From Eubacterium sp. (GTDB lineage: Bacteria > Bacillota > Clostridia > Lachnospirales > Lachnospiraceae): a DNA stretch of 48,964 bases. Below, piece by piece: positions 17,679 through 26,259 of the stretch. The notes below the pieces were generated by a model, which was not told the DNA's origin, did no database searches, and saw only the letters and a program-made list of their open reading frames with translations. Positions within the stretch are counted from its first letter, which is position 1. Each line of letters starts with the position of its first letter. The position numbers were made by a program, and so were the translations under genes. The DNA is taken from contig JAAVZE010000046.1 in NCBI GenBank assembly GCA_022791495.1, forward strand, positions 1 to 48,964, read 5' to 3'.

Positions 17679-18326
17679 ATGAGTTTTTCCATGATGCTTT
17701 ACCAGATATCTAAGGGTATGTTAAATACCCTCGGCGTCTTTGTTCTCACCCTTCTGTTTTCCATGCCCTTCGGTTTCGTAGTGGCATTTGGAAGAATGTC
17801 AAAATGCCGGCCGGTCAGCGGCTTTACCCGCATCTTTATATCCATTATGCGGGGGACACCTCTGATACTGCAGCTTATGGTGGTGTACTTTTTTCCCTAT
17901 TACCTGTTCGGTCTTTCCATCGGAGCCTGGCGATTTCCCGCTATTATCTTTGGATTTTCCATAAACTATGCGGCATATTTTGCAGAAATATACCGTTCCG
18001 GCATCGAAGCGATTCCAAAGGGACAGTACGAAGCCGCTGCCATCCTGGGATACAACAAGGTACAGACCTTTTTGAAAATCATTCTTCCCCAGGTCATCAA
18101 GATCATTCTTCCTTCGGTGACCAACGAGGTCATTACCCTCGTCAAAGATACTTCTCTTGCCTACTCCCTTTCCTATATGGAAATGTTCAGCATAGCAAAG
18201 CAGATCGCTGCAGGAGAGACTACTTTGATGCCTTTTGCGATCTCCGCCGTCTTCTATTACATCTTTAACCTCCTGGTGACATTTGTAATGGAAAAGCTGG
18301 AGAAAAAAATGAATTACTACAAATAG
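17679..18326 (+). CDS. Amino-acid ABC transporter permease
   Basis: Membrane subunit of the HisM/GlnP type. The 215 residues have about five hydrophobic spans. The start region matches the family (MLNTLGVFVLTLLFSMPFG), followed by RGTPLILQLMVVYF and the EAA loop EAAAILGYNKVQTFLKIILP that contacts the ATPase. TLVKDTSLAYSLSYMEMF is also typical. It has AAGGAG before ATG and is 13 bp after the binding-protein gene. The gene looks intact even though its ATPase partner carries a stop codon. Confidence 0.94.
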   Translation: MSFSMMLYQISKGMLNTLGVFVLTLLFSMPFGFVVAFGRMSKCRPVSGFTRIFISIMRGTPLILQLMVVYFFPYYLFGLSIGAWRFPAIIFGFSINYAAYFAEIYRSGIEAIPKGQYEAAAILGYNKVQTFLKIILPQVIKIILPSVTNEVITLVKDTSLAYSLSYMEMFSIAKQIAAGETTLMPFAISAVFYYIFNLLVTFVMEKLEKKMNYYK

Positions 18327-18334
18327 AGGAGGAA

Positions 18335-19099
18335 ATGGCTTTGAATTATTTACTGGAAATGAATCATGTAAAAAAATCCTTTGCGGATCTGGAAGTACTC
18401 AAGGATATTTCCCTAAAAGTAGCAGAGGGCGAAGTGCTCTCCATCATCGGTCCCTCCGGTTCCGGCAAATCCACTCTTCTGCGCTGTGCCACCCTGCTGG
18501 AAAAAATGGATTACGGGGATCTGAGCTATCTGGGCAGAACTGCGGCTTCCATCCAGGGAGATACCTGTGTCTATGCCAAAAACACATAACTTGAGACCAT
18601 CAAAGAATACTTTGGACTGGTTTTTCAGAACTTTAACCTGTTTCCTCACTACACCTTTATGAAAAATAGTACAGATGCGCCGCTTCATGTGCAGAAACGC
18701 CCGAAGGCAGAAGTGATGAACGAGGCAGAGGATCTTTTGGGAAAAATGGGTTTGAGCGATAAAGCGGACTATTATCCCCACCAGCTCTCCGGCGGACAGC
18801 AGCAGCGCGTCGCCATCGCCAGAGCTCTGGCGCTGAATCCAAAGGTTCTCTTTTTCGACGAACCAACCTCTGCGCTGGATCCGGAACTCACCGGAGAAGT
18901 CCTGAAAGTGATCCGCTCCCTGGCAGAAGCCAAAATGACGATGGTGATCGTAACCCACGAAATGGAATTCGCCAGAAATATTTCTGACCGAATCATTTTT
19001 ATGGATCAGGGCGTGATTGCAGTGGAAGGCACCCCAGAAGAGGTATTCCATTCTGATCATGTGAGGATGAATGAGTTTCTGGGGAAACTGAATCGGTAG
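18335..19099 (+). pseudogene. Amino-acid ABC transporter ATPase with in-frame TAA
   Basis: One reading frame of 254 sense codons encodes a GlnQ/HisP-type ATPase: Walker A GPSGSGKSTLLRC (about residue 45), signature [15 protein letters not shown], Walker [15 protein letters not shown], and the switch His in VTHEM. Codon 85 (18587-18589) is TAA, in a place where relatives have Glu or similar, so a single base change (for example GAA to TAA) explains it. The first product (84 residues) has Walker A only. A restart at ATG 18659 would lack Walker A. Without read-through or another ATPase the transporter should not work. Confidence 0.88.
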
Positions 19100-19111
19100 G
19101 AGGCAGAAGAT

Positions 19112-20983
19112 ATGTCTGTATGTTTTACATGGATTAAAAATGAAAAAAGTTATTTAATAGCAGATACTCTTATGTCTTCAACCCAAAATATAATAACATC
19201 TTCTTATACACCTTTTCATCAACGCAAGGAATTTGTAAATGGATATTATATTGAAGAGGATGGGTTAAAAATATACGAAATTTCCAACGATATGGTCATT
19301 GCTGTTGCCGGTAATGTTCCTTCATACACTGAAATACTCCAGCAAATATATAATATTAATGATACTTTAACTATCCATAAGTTATTAGAGTTACTGCAAC
19401 TAAATTTTATGCATTTGTTAGAAAATGTTAAAATGCTTTTTTTGTATAAAGAATTTGGAAAGAATAAAATAATTGTTTGGGATGGTAATTGTTCATATGA
19501 ACCTACTAATACATCCATACCCATTTTTATTGGGTGTGGTGCAGACAATATCAAATTTACAGAAGCTGTTAAAAAAGCAATTTTATGTAATAACGATCAT
19601 GATTCAAACCAGTATCTTTCATTAATTATATCTTATGTTCAATGCCTATCCATGAAATTGAAAACAATACGAAATGGATTTGGTGGTACATTTTATGGTC
19701 TTTTTATATCTTCAAAAATTCAATGGATGCGTGATTTAGAGTATGTCTTACTAACACGAAATGGAAGAATTTCACAATTAATATCAGTTATTATTAGAAA
19801 AAGTTCTGTCATTATTTCCTCATCCATGGAAAATACTACACGCCTGTTAACCAATTTTTATAAAAGTACTGAGTGGTTTAGTGAATACCATAACATGAAA
19901 TCCGTATTGCGGGCTGTAGATACAAAAGAAGCCTTCTATTATATTTTTTATGGTCTAAAAAGCAACCAAATTTATTTATGGGAAGCAAAAGGAATACTTA
20001 TTAGAAATGATTTCAGAAAATGGATTAAACGAGGTGAAAAAAAAGTTGATTATCTATATGCAATAGACACTTCTCTTGCAAATATGATTACTAGTGGAAA
20101 AGGCAAAATTCTTGAACCACAGGGTCATATTTTGTCAATCATTGGAAGTACTTATCTCTCTTTAGACGCAGTTTCAACTGATGTTATCAAACAGTTACAT
20201 AAAACAAAAATACTAGTTGGATATGACTATGATTTTGTTGCGTTAAATTGCTCATCTTTTAACAAAGATCATATAAAAATGATACGCAGAAATATCAATA
20301 ATTTTTATAACATAGTTGTGATAGATTATGATTTCTTTTGCAAGAAAATATTAGAAGAAAACCTTGCATTTTATCAAGATTATAATTTTGATTTGACCAA
20401 TATGCACTTAGAATTATTATTAAGACATTGTTTGCAAAATGATTATTATGTTGAATATTCAAAAATTAAAATTGTAGTTGTTAAAAGTACGAAAGATTAT
20501 ATCATAAATAACGTTAATATAACTTCATGGTTTCAAAATTATCATAACTGTTCATTTATTATAACTGATAATAAGGAAAAAGATTTATCTGAATTGCTTA
20601 TTTATTGGATAAAAGAATATTATATCAACGAAAAATACTTTCATCTGGGAATGAATATTCTAATTGCAGATAATTTAGTCTTTGGTCAAATATTAGATTT
20701 GCTAGTTCCTCTTGAACGCCGACATTATAAATGCGCAGATTGGATACTCGTAAGACTAAATAACAGCAATACTTCCATGCCTGGTGGTTTCAATTATGTT
20801 AATGAAGAATGGGCCTTTTTAGATTTACTTAATTTAGATACAGGATATCCACTCCAAAAAGAAATTGCAGTTACAGAAAGGGAACAAGAATTATTATCCG
20901 GAATAGGACAAAACACTATTCATGATTGGACTCAAAATAAAAGTTTATTTAATAACATTAAACTAGTTGATCCCACAAAGTAA
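19112..20983 (+). CDS. Large uncharacterised protein with Ntn-hydrolase (proteasome)-like N-terminus
   Basis: A 623-residue protein with no family I can name. AGGAGG lies eight bases before the ATG and only 12 bp separate it from the ABC ATPase gene. Codon use is strikingly AT-rich compared with both neighbours. Residues 1-210 follow the HslV/Anbu/proteasome pattern: FTWIKNEKSYLIADTLMSS, then KIYEISNDMVIAVAG, FIGCGADNIKFTEAVKKAI and NGFGGTFYGLFI. The position of a catalytic N-terminal Thr, Ser or Cys is unclear (the start reads MSVC), so it may be inactive or processed. The remaining 400 residues show no motif I recognise. No signal peptide or membrane span is evident. A role in conflict or stress is inference from its setting. 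Confidence 0.6.
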   Translation: MSVCFTWIKNEKSYLIADTLMSSTQNIITSSYTPFHQRKEFVNGYYIEEDGLKIYEISNDMVIAVAGNVPSYTEILQQIYNINDTLTIHKLLELLQLNFMHLLENVKMLFLYKEFGKNKIIVWDGNCSYEPTNTSIPIFIGCGADNIKFTEAVKKAILCNNDHDSNQYLSLIISYVQCLSMKLKTIRNGFGGTFYGLFISSKIQWMRDLEYVLLTRNGRISQLISVIIRKSSVIISSSMENTTRLLTNFYKSTEWFSEYHNMKSVLRAVDTKEAFYYIFYGLKSNQIYLWEAKGILIRNDFRKWIKRGEKKVDYLYAIDTSLANMITSGKGKILEPQGHILSIIGSTYLSLDAVSTDVIKQLHKTKILVGYDYDFVALNCSSFNKDHIKMIRRNINNFYNIVVIDYDFFCKKILEENLAFYQDYNFDLTNMHLELLLRHCLQNDYYVEYSKIKIVVVKSTKDYIINNVNITSWFQNYHNCSFIITDNKEKDLSELLIYWIKEYYINEKYFHLGMNILIADNLVFGQILDLLVPLERRHYKCADWILVRLNNSNTSMPGGFNYVNEEWAFLDLLNLDTGYPLQKEIAVTEREQELLSGIGQNTIHDWTQNKSLFNNIKLVDPTK

Positions 20984-21017
20984 ATAAAAGATTTAACCAT
21001 GAGGCCCTATTCCTTAC

Positions 21018-22507
21018 CTAATCTCTCATTGCCTCCTCCAGAAACTGCTTAAAATCCTCTTCTGGATAGTTCTCTGTATACACCATCTCCAGATTTTTAT
21101 AACTGATTTGTGTGTTTGGATGATCCCGTCCAAGTTTTAATTTACAAATTTTATATGCTTTTAAATAATAATTTATTGCTTCTTTGTACCTTCCCTGGCT
21201 CTCATACACTCCTGCCAGATTATTATAACCCGCAGCTATTTTCGGGTGCTCCTTCCCAAGCACTCTTTTACTTATAATTAGAAATTTTCGATATAATTCT
21301 TCCGCTTCCTTATACCTTCCCTGTCTATCATACACCCTGCCAGATTATGATAACCCACGGCTGTATCCGGATGCTCTTCCCCCAAAACTTTTTCACTTAT
21401 ACTCAAACTTTTTTGATACAGTTCTTCCGCTTCCTTATATCTTCCCTGATCCCCATACACCACTGCCAGATTATTATAACTTGCAACTGTATCTGGATGC
21501 TCTTCTCCCAATACCTTTTCTTTTATCCTTATACTCTTTAGATGCAATTCTTCCGCTTTCTTATACCTTCCCTGGCTCTCATATACCAATGCCAGATTGC
21601 TATAGCTCTCAGCTGTTTGTGGATGCCCCTCTCCCAGCACCTTTTCTCTTATACTAAGGCTCTTTTTATTCAGTTCTTCCGCTTCTTTATACCTTCCCTG
21701 GCTCTCATACACCACTGCCAGATTATTATAACCCGCGGCTGTGTCCGGATGTTCTTCTCCCAGCACCTTTTCTCTTATACTAAGGCTCTTTTGATTTAGT
21801 TCTTCCGCTTCTTTATACCTTCCCTGATTTATATACACCTCTGCCAATTCGGAATCAATTTCTGCCATCTCCAAGTGCTCTGGTCCAAGCAGTTTTTCTT
21901 TTATCTTTCGCGCACGCAGCAACATTTTTTCGCTCTCAAAATAATGCCCTTTATCTTTCTCCTCCTTTGCCTGCTCGATCAGATCATATGCCTCTGCTAA
22001 TTTTTGTTTTAATACCTCTGGTTCTTCTACATTCTCTAACACCAGTTCTTCTTCCTCTGGAAGCAGTCTCTCCGCTTTTACAGATTCCGTTTCATCATCA
22101 AATAAAATGCGGAGCTTTACAAAGGAATAAAAATCATATGCTCCACATACCAGGCTGTCATCCCCGTAGGGTGTAATTAGAAAAATAAAATTTTTTCCAA
22201 GTCCGTCGATCATATCCCTGCTGAAATTCAGGCGTCTCAGACTCTCCTCATCCTGTAATGCAAGATGAAAGTTGGCGATCATAAAAACCCGGGTCTCCGG
22301 CAGGCTGAGAACCCACTCCTGCAGATCACGAAAAGAATAAGCCCCCGGATGCTGCTTATAATCATAAATCTCCACTCCCCCCCTCCGGTAAATTCCAACA
22401 ATCTCCTTCTGTATCCTTTCCTCTGCCACCACAAGATACAATCCCTGCTCTGATTTATCAATGATCCACCCCAGTGTCTGAAATCCATCCTGGCTATTTT
22501 TCAGCAT
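21018..22507 (-). pseudogene. TPR protein partner of the ATPase, one frameshift
   Basis: ATG 22507 begins a protein with a 170-residue N-terminal globular region (LGWIIDKSEQGLYLVVAEER, then FMIANFHLALQDEESL and FIFLITPYGDD) that I do not recognise. A charged helix follows, then about seven kinesin-light-chain-type TPRs of 42 residues (AASYNNLAVVYESQGRYKEAEEL style). Near 21340 the frame breaks: GGG appears where sister repeats require GGGG or GGAG. The array resumes one frame over (YDRQGRYKEAEEL) and ends at 21018. The start overlaps the ATPase stop by 14 bp, so the two are translated together. It is either a pseudogene, a shorter 409-residue product, or a read error. Confidence 0.82.
21030..21870 (-). 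repeat. Tandem 126-bp repeats encoding TPRs
   Basis: About six and a half head-to-tail units of 126 bp are visible, each encoding a 42-residue TPR with RYKEAEEL and EKVLGEEHPDT. The middle units are nearly identical in DNA (for example around 21400-21530 and 21660-21790), which suggests recent duplication or homogenisation. The last units toward 21018 diverge. Confidence 0.88.
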
Positions 22508-23807
22508 CCTGTATCAACCCCTGTTCTCTGAAAAATTTGATAACTAACGGATGTACATTATGCCACCGTTTTCCGTTATATTCCAACACCACGGAAGCCT
22601 GGAGCATATTCAGCAGCATCTCCTTATCTTCGATCCGTTCCTTGTTTTCATTATATATATTCAATAAAAACTTATAATCCTTTTCCTCGATGCGTCTTGT
22701 CAGCAACGTCTTTACCTCTTCCAGGGCACGCCCTGCATCTTCCATGGAGACGGTATCACTCCCCCTGCGCTTTGCCCGGTTTGCCGATGTATTGATCACA
22801 TGGAACAGATCCCGAAGGGAACCTCCAGTATACTGAATCAGTGAATCCACAACGCCAGTCTCAAACAGGGCTAAATCCGCACGCTTCTTTACGATATCGC
22901 GTATGATATCTATCCCGTCCTGGAAAGGCTTGCCTTCTATCGTTTCGATCTTTATCATGGGGAGTGTCTTGGTTGTAAAATAACTCTCCATCGCCGAGAA
23001 CCTTTTGTCATAGGAAAGACCAATAGGAAAAGTATAGATCACCGGAAAGGTCATCCCCGAAAGAATCGCCGCATAATTATAAAATACCGTCCAAGCGTCT
23101 TCTGGATTCAGTTTATCAAGATCCTCAAAAATGATGATCGGATGCTTCCCACCGGTTTCACCGGTGATTTTTTCCGCTAACTGTCTTAAAATCCCTATCC
23201 ATTCACTGGAACGAATGCTAATTTTTTTCCGGTACTCTTTCCTGGTTTCTTCGTTTAATTTTAAGTCTGCCCTGATTTTTGCGAACACACTTAATATCCC
23301 TGCCAGTATCCCTCCGGTTTCAAAGGACATCCCTGTCTCCACAGAAACTCCCCCTGTTTCCTGGGACATCAACATTTCTGTTCCCTCAAACCAAAAATTC
23401 TTAATGTTCTCAAGAACCTTGTCCTCTATCTCACATTTTAATTCTTCCGCAATTTTTAGCAACGCCTCTCCCAGCAATATAAAAAGGTCAGAATATACAA
23501 TATTAAACAGATCCAAATCCAGACTGCAGTTAATGGTTTTCACCGGATATCCGTCGGCAGCCAGTCTTTCGGACATTCTGTTCAGCTCCGTACTCTTTCC
23601 ACACCCTCTGTGTCCCAGCAACAGGTAAGCACCGCATTCATCAAAACTCCTGCAGCTGTCATAAATATCCTCGATGGGAGAGTCGTACTTATCACTTGTA
23701 CGGTATTCCATCGTATTCTCACAGTAAAATTCTTCCATCTGATCTGCCTGCAAGGGAGCTGGGGAAAAAGCATTTAAAATTTCCGAGATCTGATCTGCAT
23801 ATTTCAT
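22494..23807 (-). CDS. STAND/AAA-type P-loop ATPase
   Basis: A 437-residue ATPase with Walker A LLLGHRGCGKSTEL near residue 65 and Walker B PIIIFEDLDKLNPEDAW near 225. A probable sensor-like GGSLRDLFHVINTSANRAKRRG lies near 330 and a winged-helix-like tail follows. Between the P-loop and Walker B there is a Gly-rich, possibly membrane-contacting stretch (FETGGILAGILSVFAKI). AGGAGG sits nine bases before ATG 23807. It overlaps the TPR gene by 14 bp. This arrangement of a sensor-type NTPase with a TPR partner is like prokaryotic STAND conflict or signalling systems, but no effector domain is recognisable, so the job is inferred. Confidence 0.75.
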   Translation of the reverse strand: MKYADQISEILNAFSPAPLQADQMEEFYCENTMEYRTSDKYDSPIEDIYDSCRSFDECGAYLLLGHRGCGKSTELNRMSERLAADGYPVKTINCSLDLDLFNIVYSDLFILLGEALLKIAEELKCEIEDKVLENIKNFWFEGTEMLMSQETGGVSVETGMSFETGGILAGILSVFAKIRADLKLNEETRKEYRKKISIRSSEWIGILRQLAEKITGETGGKHPIIIFEDLDKLNPEDAWTVFYNYAAILSGMTFPVIYTFPIGLSYDKRFSAMESYFTTKTLPMIKIETIEGKPFQDGIDIIRDIVKKRADLALFETGVVDSLIQYTGGSLRDLFHVINTSANRAKRRGSDTVSMEDAGRALEEVKTLLTRRIEEKDYKFLLNIYNENKERIEDKEMLLNMLQASVVLEYNGKRWHNVHPLVIKFFREQGLIQDAEK

Positions 23808-23838
23808 TTAATATCTCCTCCTGGATTTTTTCATCTCT

Positions 23839-23868
23839 ATTATATAGTATGCTGCCCAAATGTGTAAA
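23839..23868 (-). promoter_or_regulatory. Promoter of the ATPase-TPR operon
   Basis: TTTACA (23868-23863), 18 bp, TATAAT (23844-23839), about 32 bp before the start codon. Confidence 0.75.
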
Positions 23869-23921
23869 GTATTTTTCCTGCCTCCATCTAATCAGCCAAA
23901 TGACACCAGTTTAAACTAAAA

Positions 23922-23957
23922 GGGCCTTCTATGATTTTATTATATCATAGAAGACCC
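23922..23957 (-). terminator. Terminator of the secreted-protein gene
   Basis: GGG-C-CTTCTATGAT pairs with ATCATAGAAG-A-CCC around an 8-base loop, with TTTTAG following on the minus strand. It lies 26 bp past the stop of the gene that starts at 26091. Confidence 0.8.
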
Positions 23958-23982
23958 ATAAAAACACTATTTACAGAAAAAA

Positions 23983-26091
23983 TCACTGCACTTCATGGTA
24001 AACCTCAAATTCTGATATGGCAGGAAGTCTTTCACGTTCATCAGAAACCCTTGATGTTATAAGAAGCCGGATTTTATTCGTATAATTTGTTTCTAAGTTA
24101 CAGGAATAACTATCCCCAATCCCTGTTCCCGCTTTTACATCCACCCAGTCACCTTCGTCCCAGATCTGAATTTTATATCCTTTGATCTCAGTTCCATGTT
24201 CTTTAATCTTTACCGTATTAAAAAATATTTTCTTGGGGAAGGTCAAGGTATAAAACATTTCACCCTCATTTTCGTTAGAAAGTTTCCAATATGTATCTGT
24301 ATCCCCATCATTTCCTTTGGAGGCGATGTAAGTATTTACAGGCGAGGAGTTTTTGAAGGTATAATAACTACTCGCCGAAGCAGTTGCACTCAGAGCAAGA
24401 TTTTTTGACATTCCTTTCACTATTATATTACAGAATGCTAAATGACAACCGGACTTAGAAAGCGCAACGACAGAACCAAAACCTACTGCTTTTGCCTTTA
24501 CTTTTCCCTCTGAATCAACAGTGAATGCATCCGGATTCGTACTGACCCAGCGAATTTCCTTATTAGTTGCGTCTGCTGGAGCAATAGTCGCTGATAACGA
24601 GAACGTATCATCTACATTCATAACTTTCATAGCAGGACTAATACTTATATCCTCGACTTTAGTACCACCTTCACCCGTTCCAACTGTAATTCTGCATTCT
24701 GCCGTCTTGCCATTACTGGTAGTCAAGGTTATGACTGCACTGCCATTACCAACAGCGACCACCTGATTGCTTTTATTGATTACAGCAACAGATTTATCAC
24801 TCGTTGAAAATGTAACCGAAGTATCCGCTGCATTTTTCGGCAATATTTCATAGGATAGATCTAAAACATCATATAAATCCATATGCTTACTTGTGGGATT
24901 GACTGTAATAGATTCAGCCTCAATCTCTATTGGAACAACCGCAACCTCTTCCGGCATGGGTAGATCTCTTAAATATGGGTAGGTACAATCCTGCTTCATT
25001 GCCCATACTTTACTGAAATCCCAATTTACATAGGTACTTTGTTTCAGCATAGCACTTGTCATTTTACCATGGGTATAATCTGTAACATTATTATTTTTCT
25101 GTACATCAAAATAGCAATCCGTTGCCGCTTTTGCTTCTCGTAACCCATAATTCTTTACCGCATCTAGAGTTCCAGCAAAATAGCAGTTTACTAATTTAGC
25201 AGAAGTACCTTGCCCAAGGATCCCACCTGCTTTCGAAGTATAAGTACCTATCTGCTTTACCTTTATATCTGAAATAGAAAAACAATTTTCTATTGTCAGC
25301 GTACCACTACCTCCAGTTCCCACAATCCCACCTGCGTATGAATAAGAAAACAGTTTGCCGGTAGAATAACACTTTGAAATTGTAAGATTTTTACCATAAA
25401 AATTTCCGACAATACCTCCCACCCTGGAAGAGGTGACATTTTGAGTTGTCAAATTATTCGTAGCATAACAGTTTTCAATGGTAATTGTTCCGCCACAAGA
25501 CCCAACAATCCCTCCCGTTGTCGGATTATCTGTTATTGGAATCGTAACATAACAGTTTGAAACGGTTCCACTTGTAAGACATCCAACAATTCCGCCACCT
25601 ATAGTACGATTTTTGATATACCCCTCTCCGGTTACAGAGCAGTTTGTTATGGTTGAGTCAGCAACAGATGCAGCGATTCCTCCGATTATAGGTCCGCTTT
25701 TGTTACCTGTATATTCAATTTGCGGATTAAGCAATTTTATGTTCTTAATTTCTGCATTTTTACATAATCCAAATAATCCTATATAATGAGAATCAGTACT
25801 AATTTTGAGGTTTTCGATTTTATAATTCTTCCCGTCATATGTACCTTGAAAAGCAGGACTGCTTGTTAATGCAATCCCGGAAAACAATTCACCACCCAGA
25901 TCAATATCATTGGTCTGTTGATAGTGGGCGGTGGGATCCCCTGCAACAAGGCTCAAATCCTCCGCTGTACTGATAAGGTAGGGATCCTCCTTTGTTCCCG
26001 TTCCAGTTATTGCCTTTGATGTTTTACTTGTTGTGAGAAAGGTTAATGATGTCAATAAAAAAAGACAACATAATAAAAACTTTTTCTTCAT
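23983..26091 (-). CDS. Secreted GLUG-repeat / Ig-like / discoidin surface protein
   Basis: Probable extracellular carbohydrate- or surface-binding protein. ATG 26091 follows AAGGAG by eight bases. The 702 residues begin with a signal peptide (about 1-27), then a beta-helix region of GLUG-type repeats (about 40-300, repeated GGIVGxxxG and ITNCSVTG-like turns). Two Big_2 Ig-like domains follow (about 385-460 and 470-550, with VNPTSKHMDLYDVLDL and ISPAMKVMNVDDTF). A C-terminal F5/8 type C (discoidin) domain (about 560-702) ends ISEFEVYHE. No LPXTG anchor or catalytic domain is seen. It stands alone with its own promoter and terminator between two defence-type operons. Confidence 0.87.
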   Translation of the reverse strand: MKKKFLLCCLFLLTSLTFLTTSKTSKAITGTGTKEDPYLISTAEDLSLVAGDPTAHYQQTNDIDLGGELFSGIALTSSPAFQGTYDGKNYKIENLKISTDSHYIGLFGLCKNAEIKNIKLLNPQIEYTGNKSGPIIGGIAASVADSTITNCSVTGEGYIKNRTIGGGIVGCLTSGTVSNCYVTIPITDNPTTGGIVGSCGGTITIENCYATNNLTTQNVTSSRVGGIVGNFYGKNLTISKCYSTGKLFSYSYAGGIVGTGGSGTLTIENCFSISDIKVKQIGTYTSKAGGILGQGTSAKLVNCYFAGTLDAVKNYGLREAKAATDCYFDVQKNNNVTDYTHGKMTSAMLKQSTYVNWDFSKVWAMKQDCTYPYLRDLPMPEEVAVVPIEIEAESITVNPTSKHMDLYDVLDLSYEILPKNAADTSVTFSTSDKSVAVINKSNQVVAVGNGSAVITLTTSNGKTAECRITVGTGEGGTKVEDISISPAMKVMNVDDTFSLSATIAPADATNKEIRWVSTNPDAFTVDSEGKVKAKAVGFGSVVALSKSGCHLAFCNIIVKGMSKNLALSATASASSYYTFKNSSPVNTYIASKGNDGDTDTYWKLSNENEGEMFYTLTFPKKIFFNTVKIKEHGTEIKGYKIQIWDEGDWVDVKAGTGIGDSYSCNLETNYTNKIRLLITSRVSDERERLPAISEFEVYHEVQ

Positions 26092-26171
26092 AAGTTTCAC
26101 TCCTTTTCTTTTGAAAGCTATCATTTCCCTGAAATGAAAAAAACATTAAGCTTTTTCTAATTCCTTCCCTA

Positions 26172-26200
26172 ATTATAGTCCCGCCTGTGAAAATTATCAA
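26172..26200 (-). promoter_or_regulatory. Promoter of the secreted-protein gene
   Basis: TTGATA (26200-26195), 17 bp, TATAAT (26177-26172). Confidence 0.8.
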
Positions 26201-26259
26201 GAAAAAATAATATTTACTAGTAAAATTTAATATCGTGTGAACTATATGTACAATTCACA

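Noticed and set aside
18587-18589. Recoded stop codon (selenocysteine or pyrrolysine)
   Set aside because: The codon is TAA, which neither system uses, and relatives have no special residue here.
18413-19060. Minus-strand open frame of 215 codons over the ABC ATPase gene
   Set aside because: The plus strand carries Walker A, signature and Walker B motifs; the opposite frame is a shadow.
21030-21870. Regular direct repeats resembling a CRISPR array
   Set aside because: The 126-bp period is coding throughout and encodes TPRs; there are no unique spacers between short repeats.
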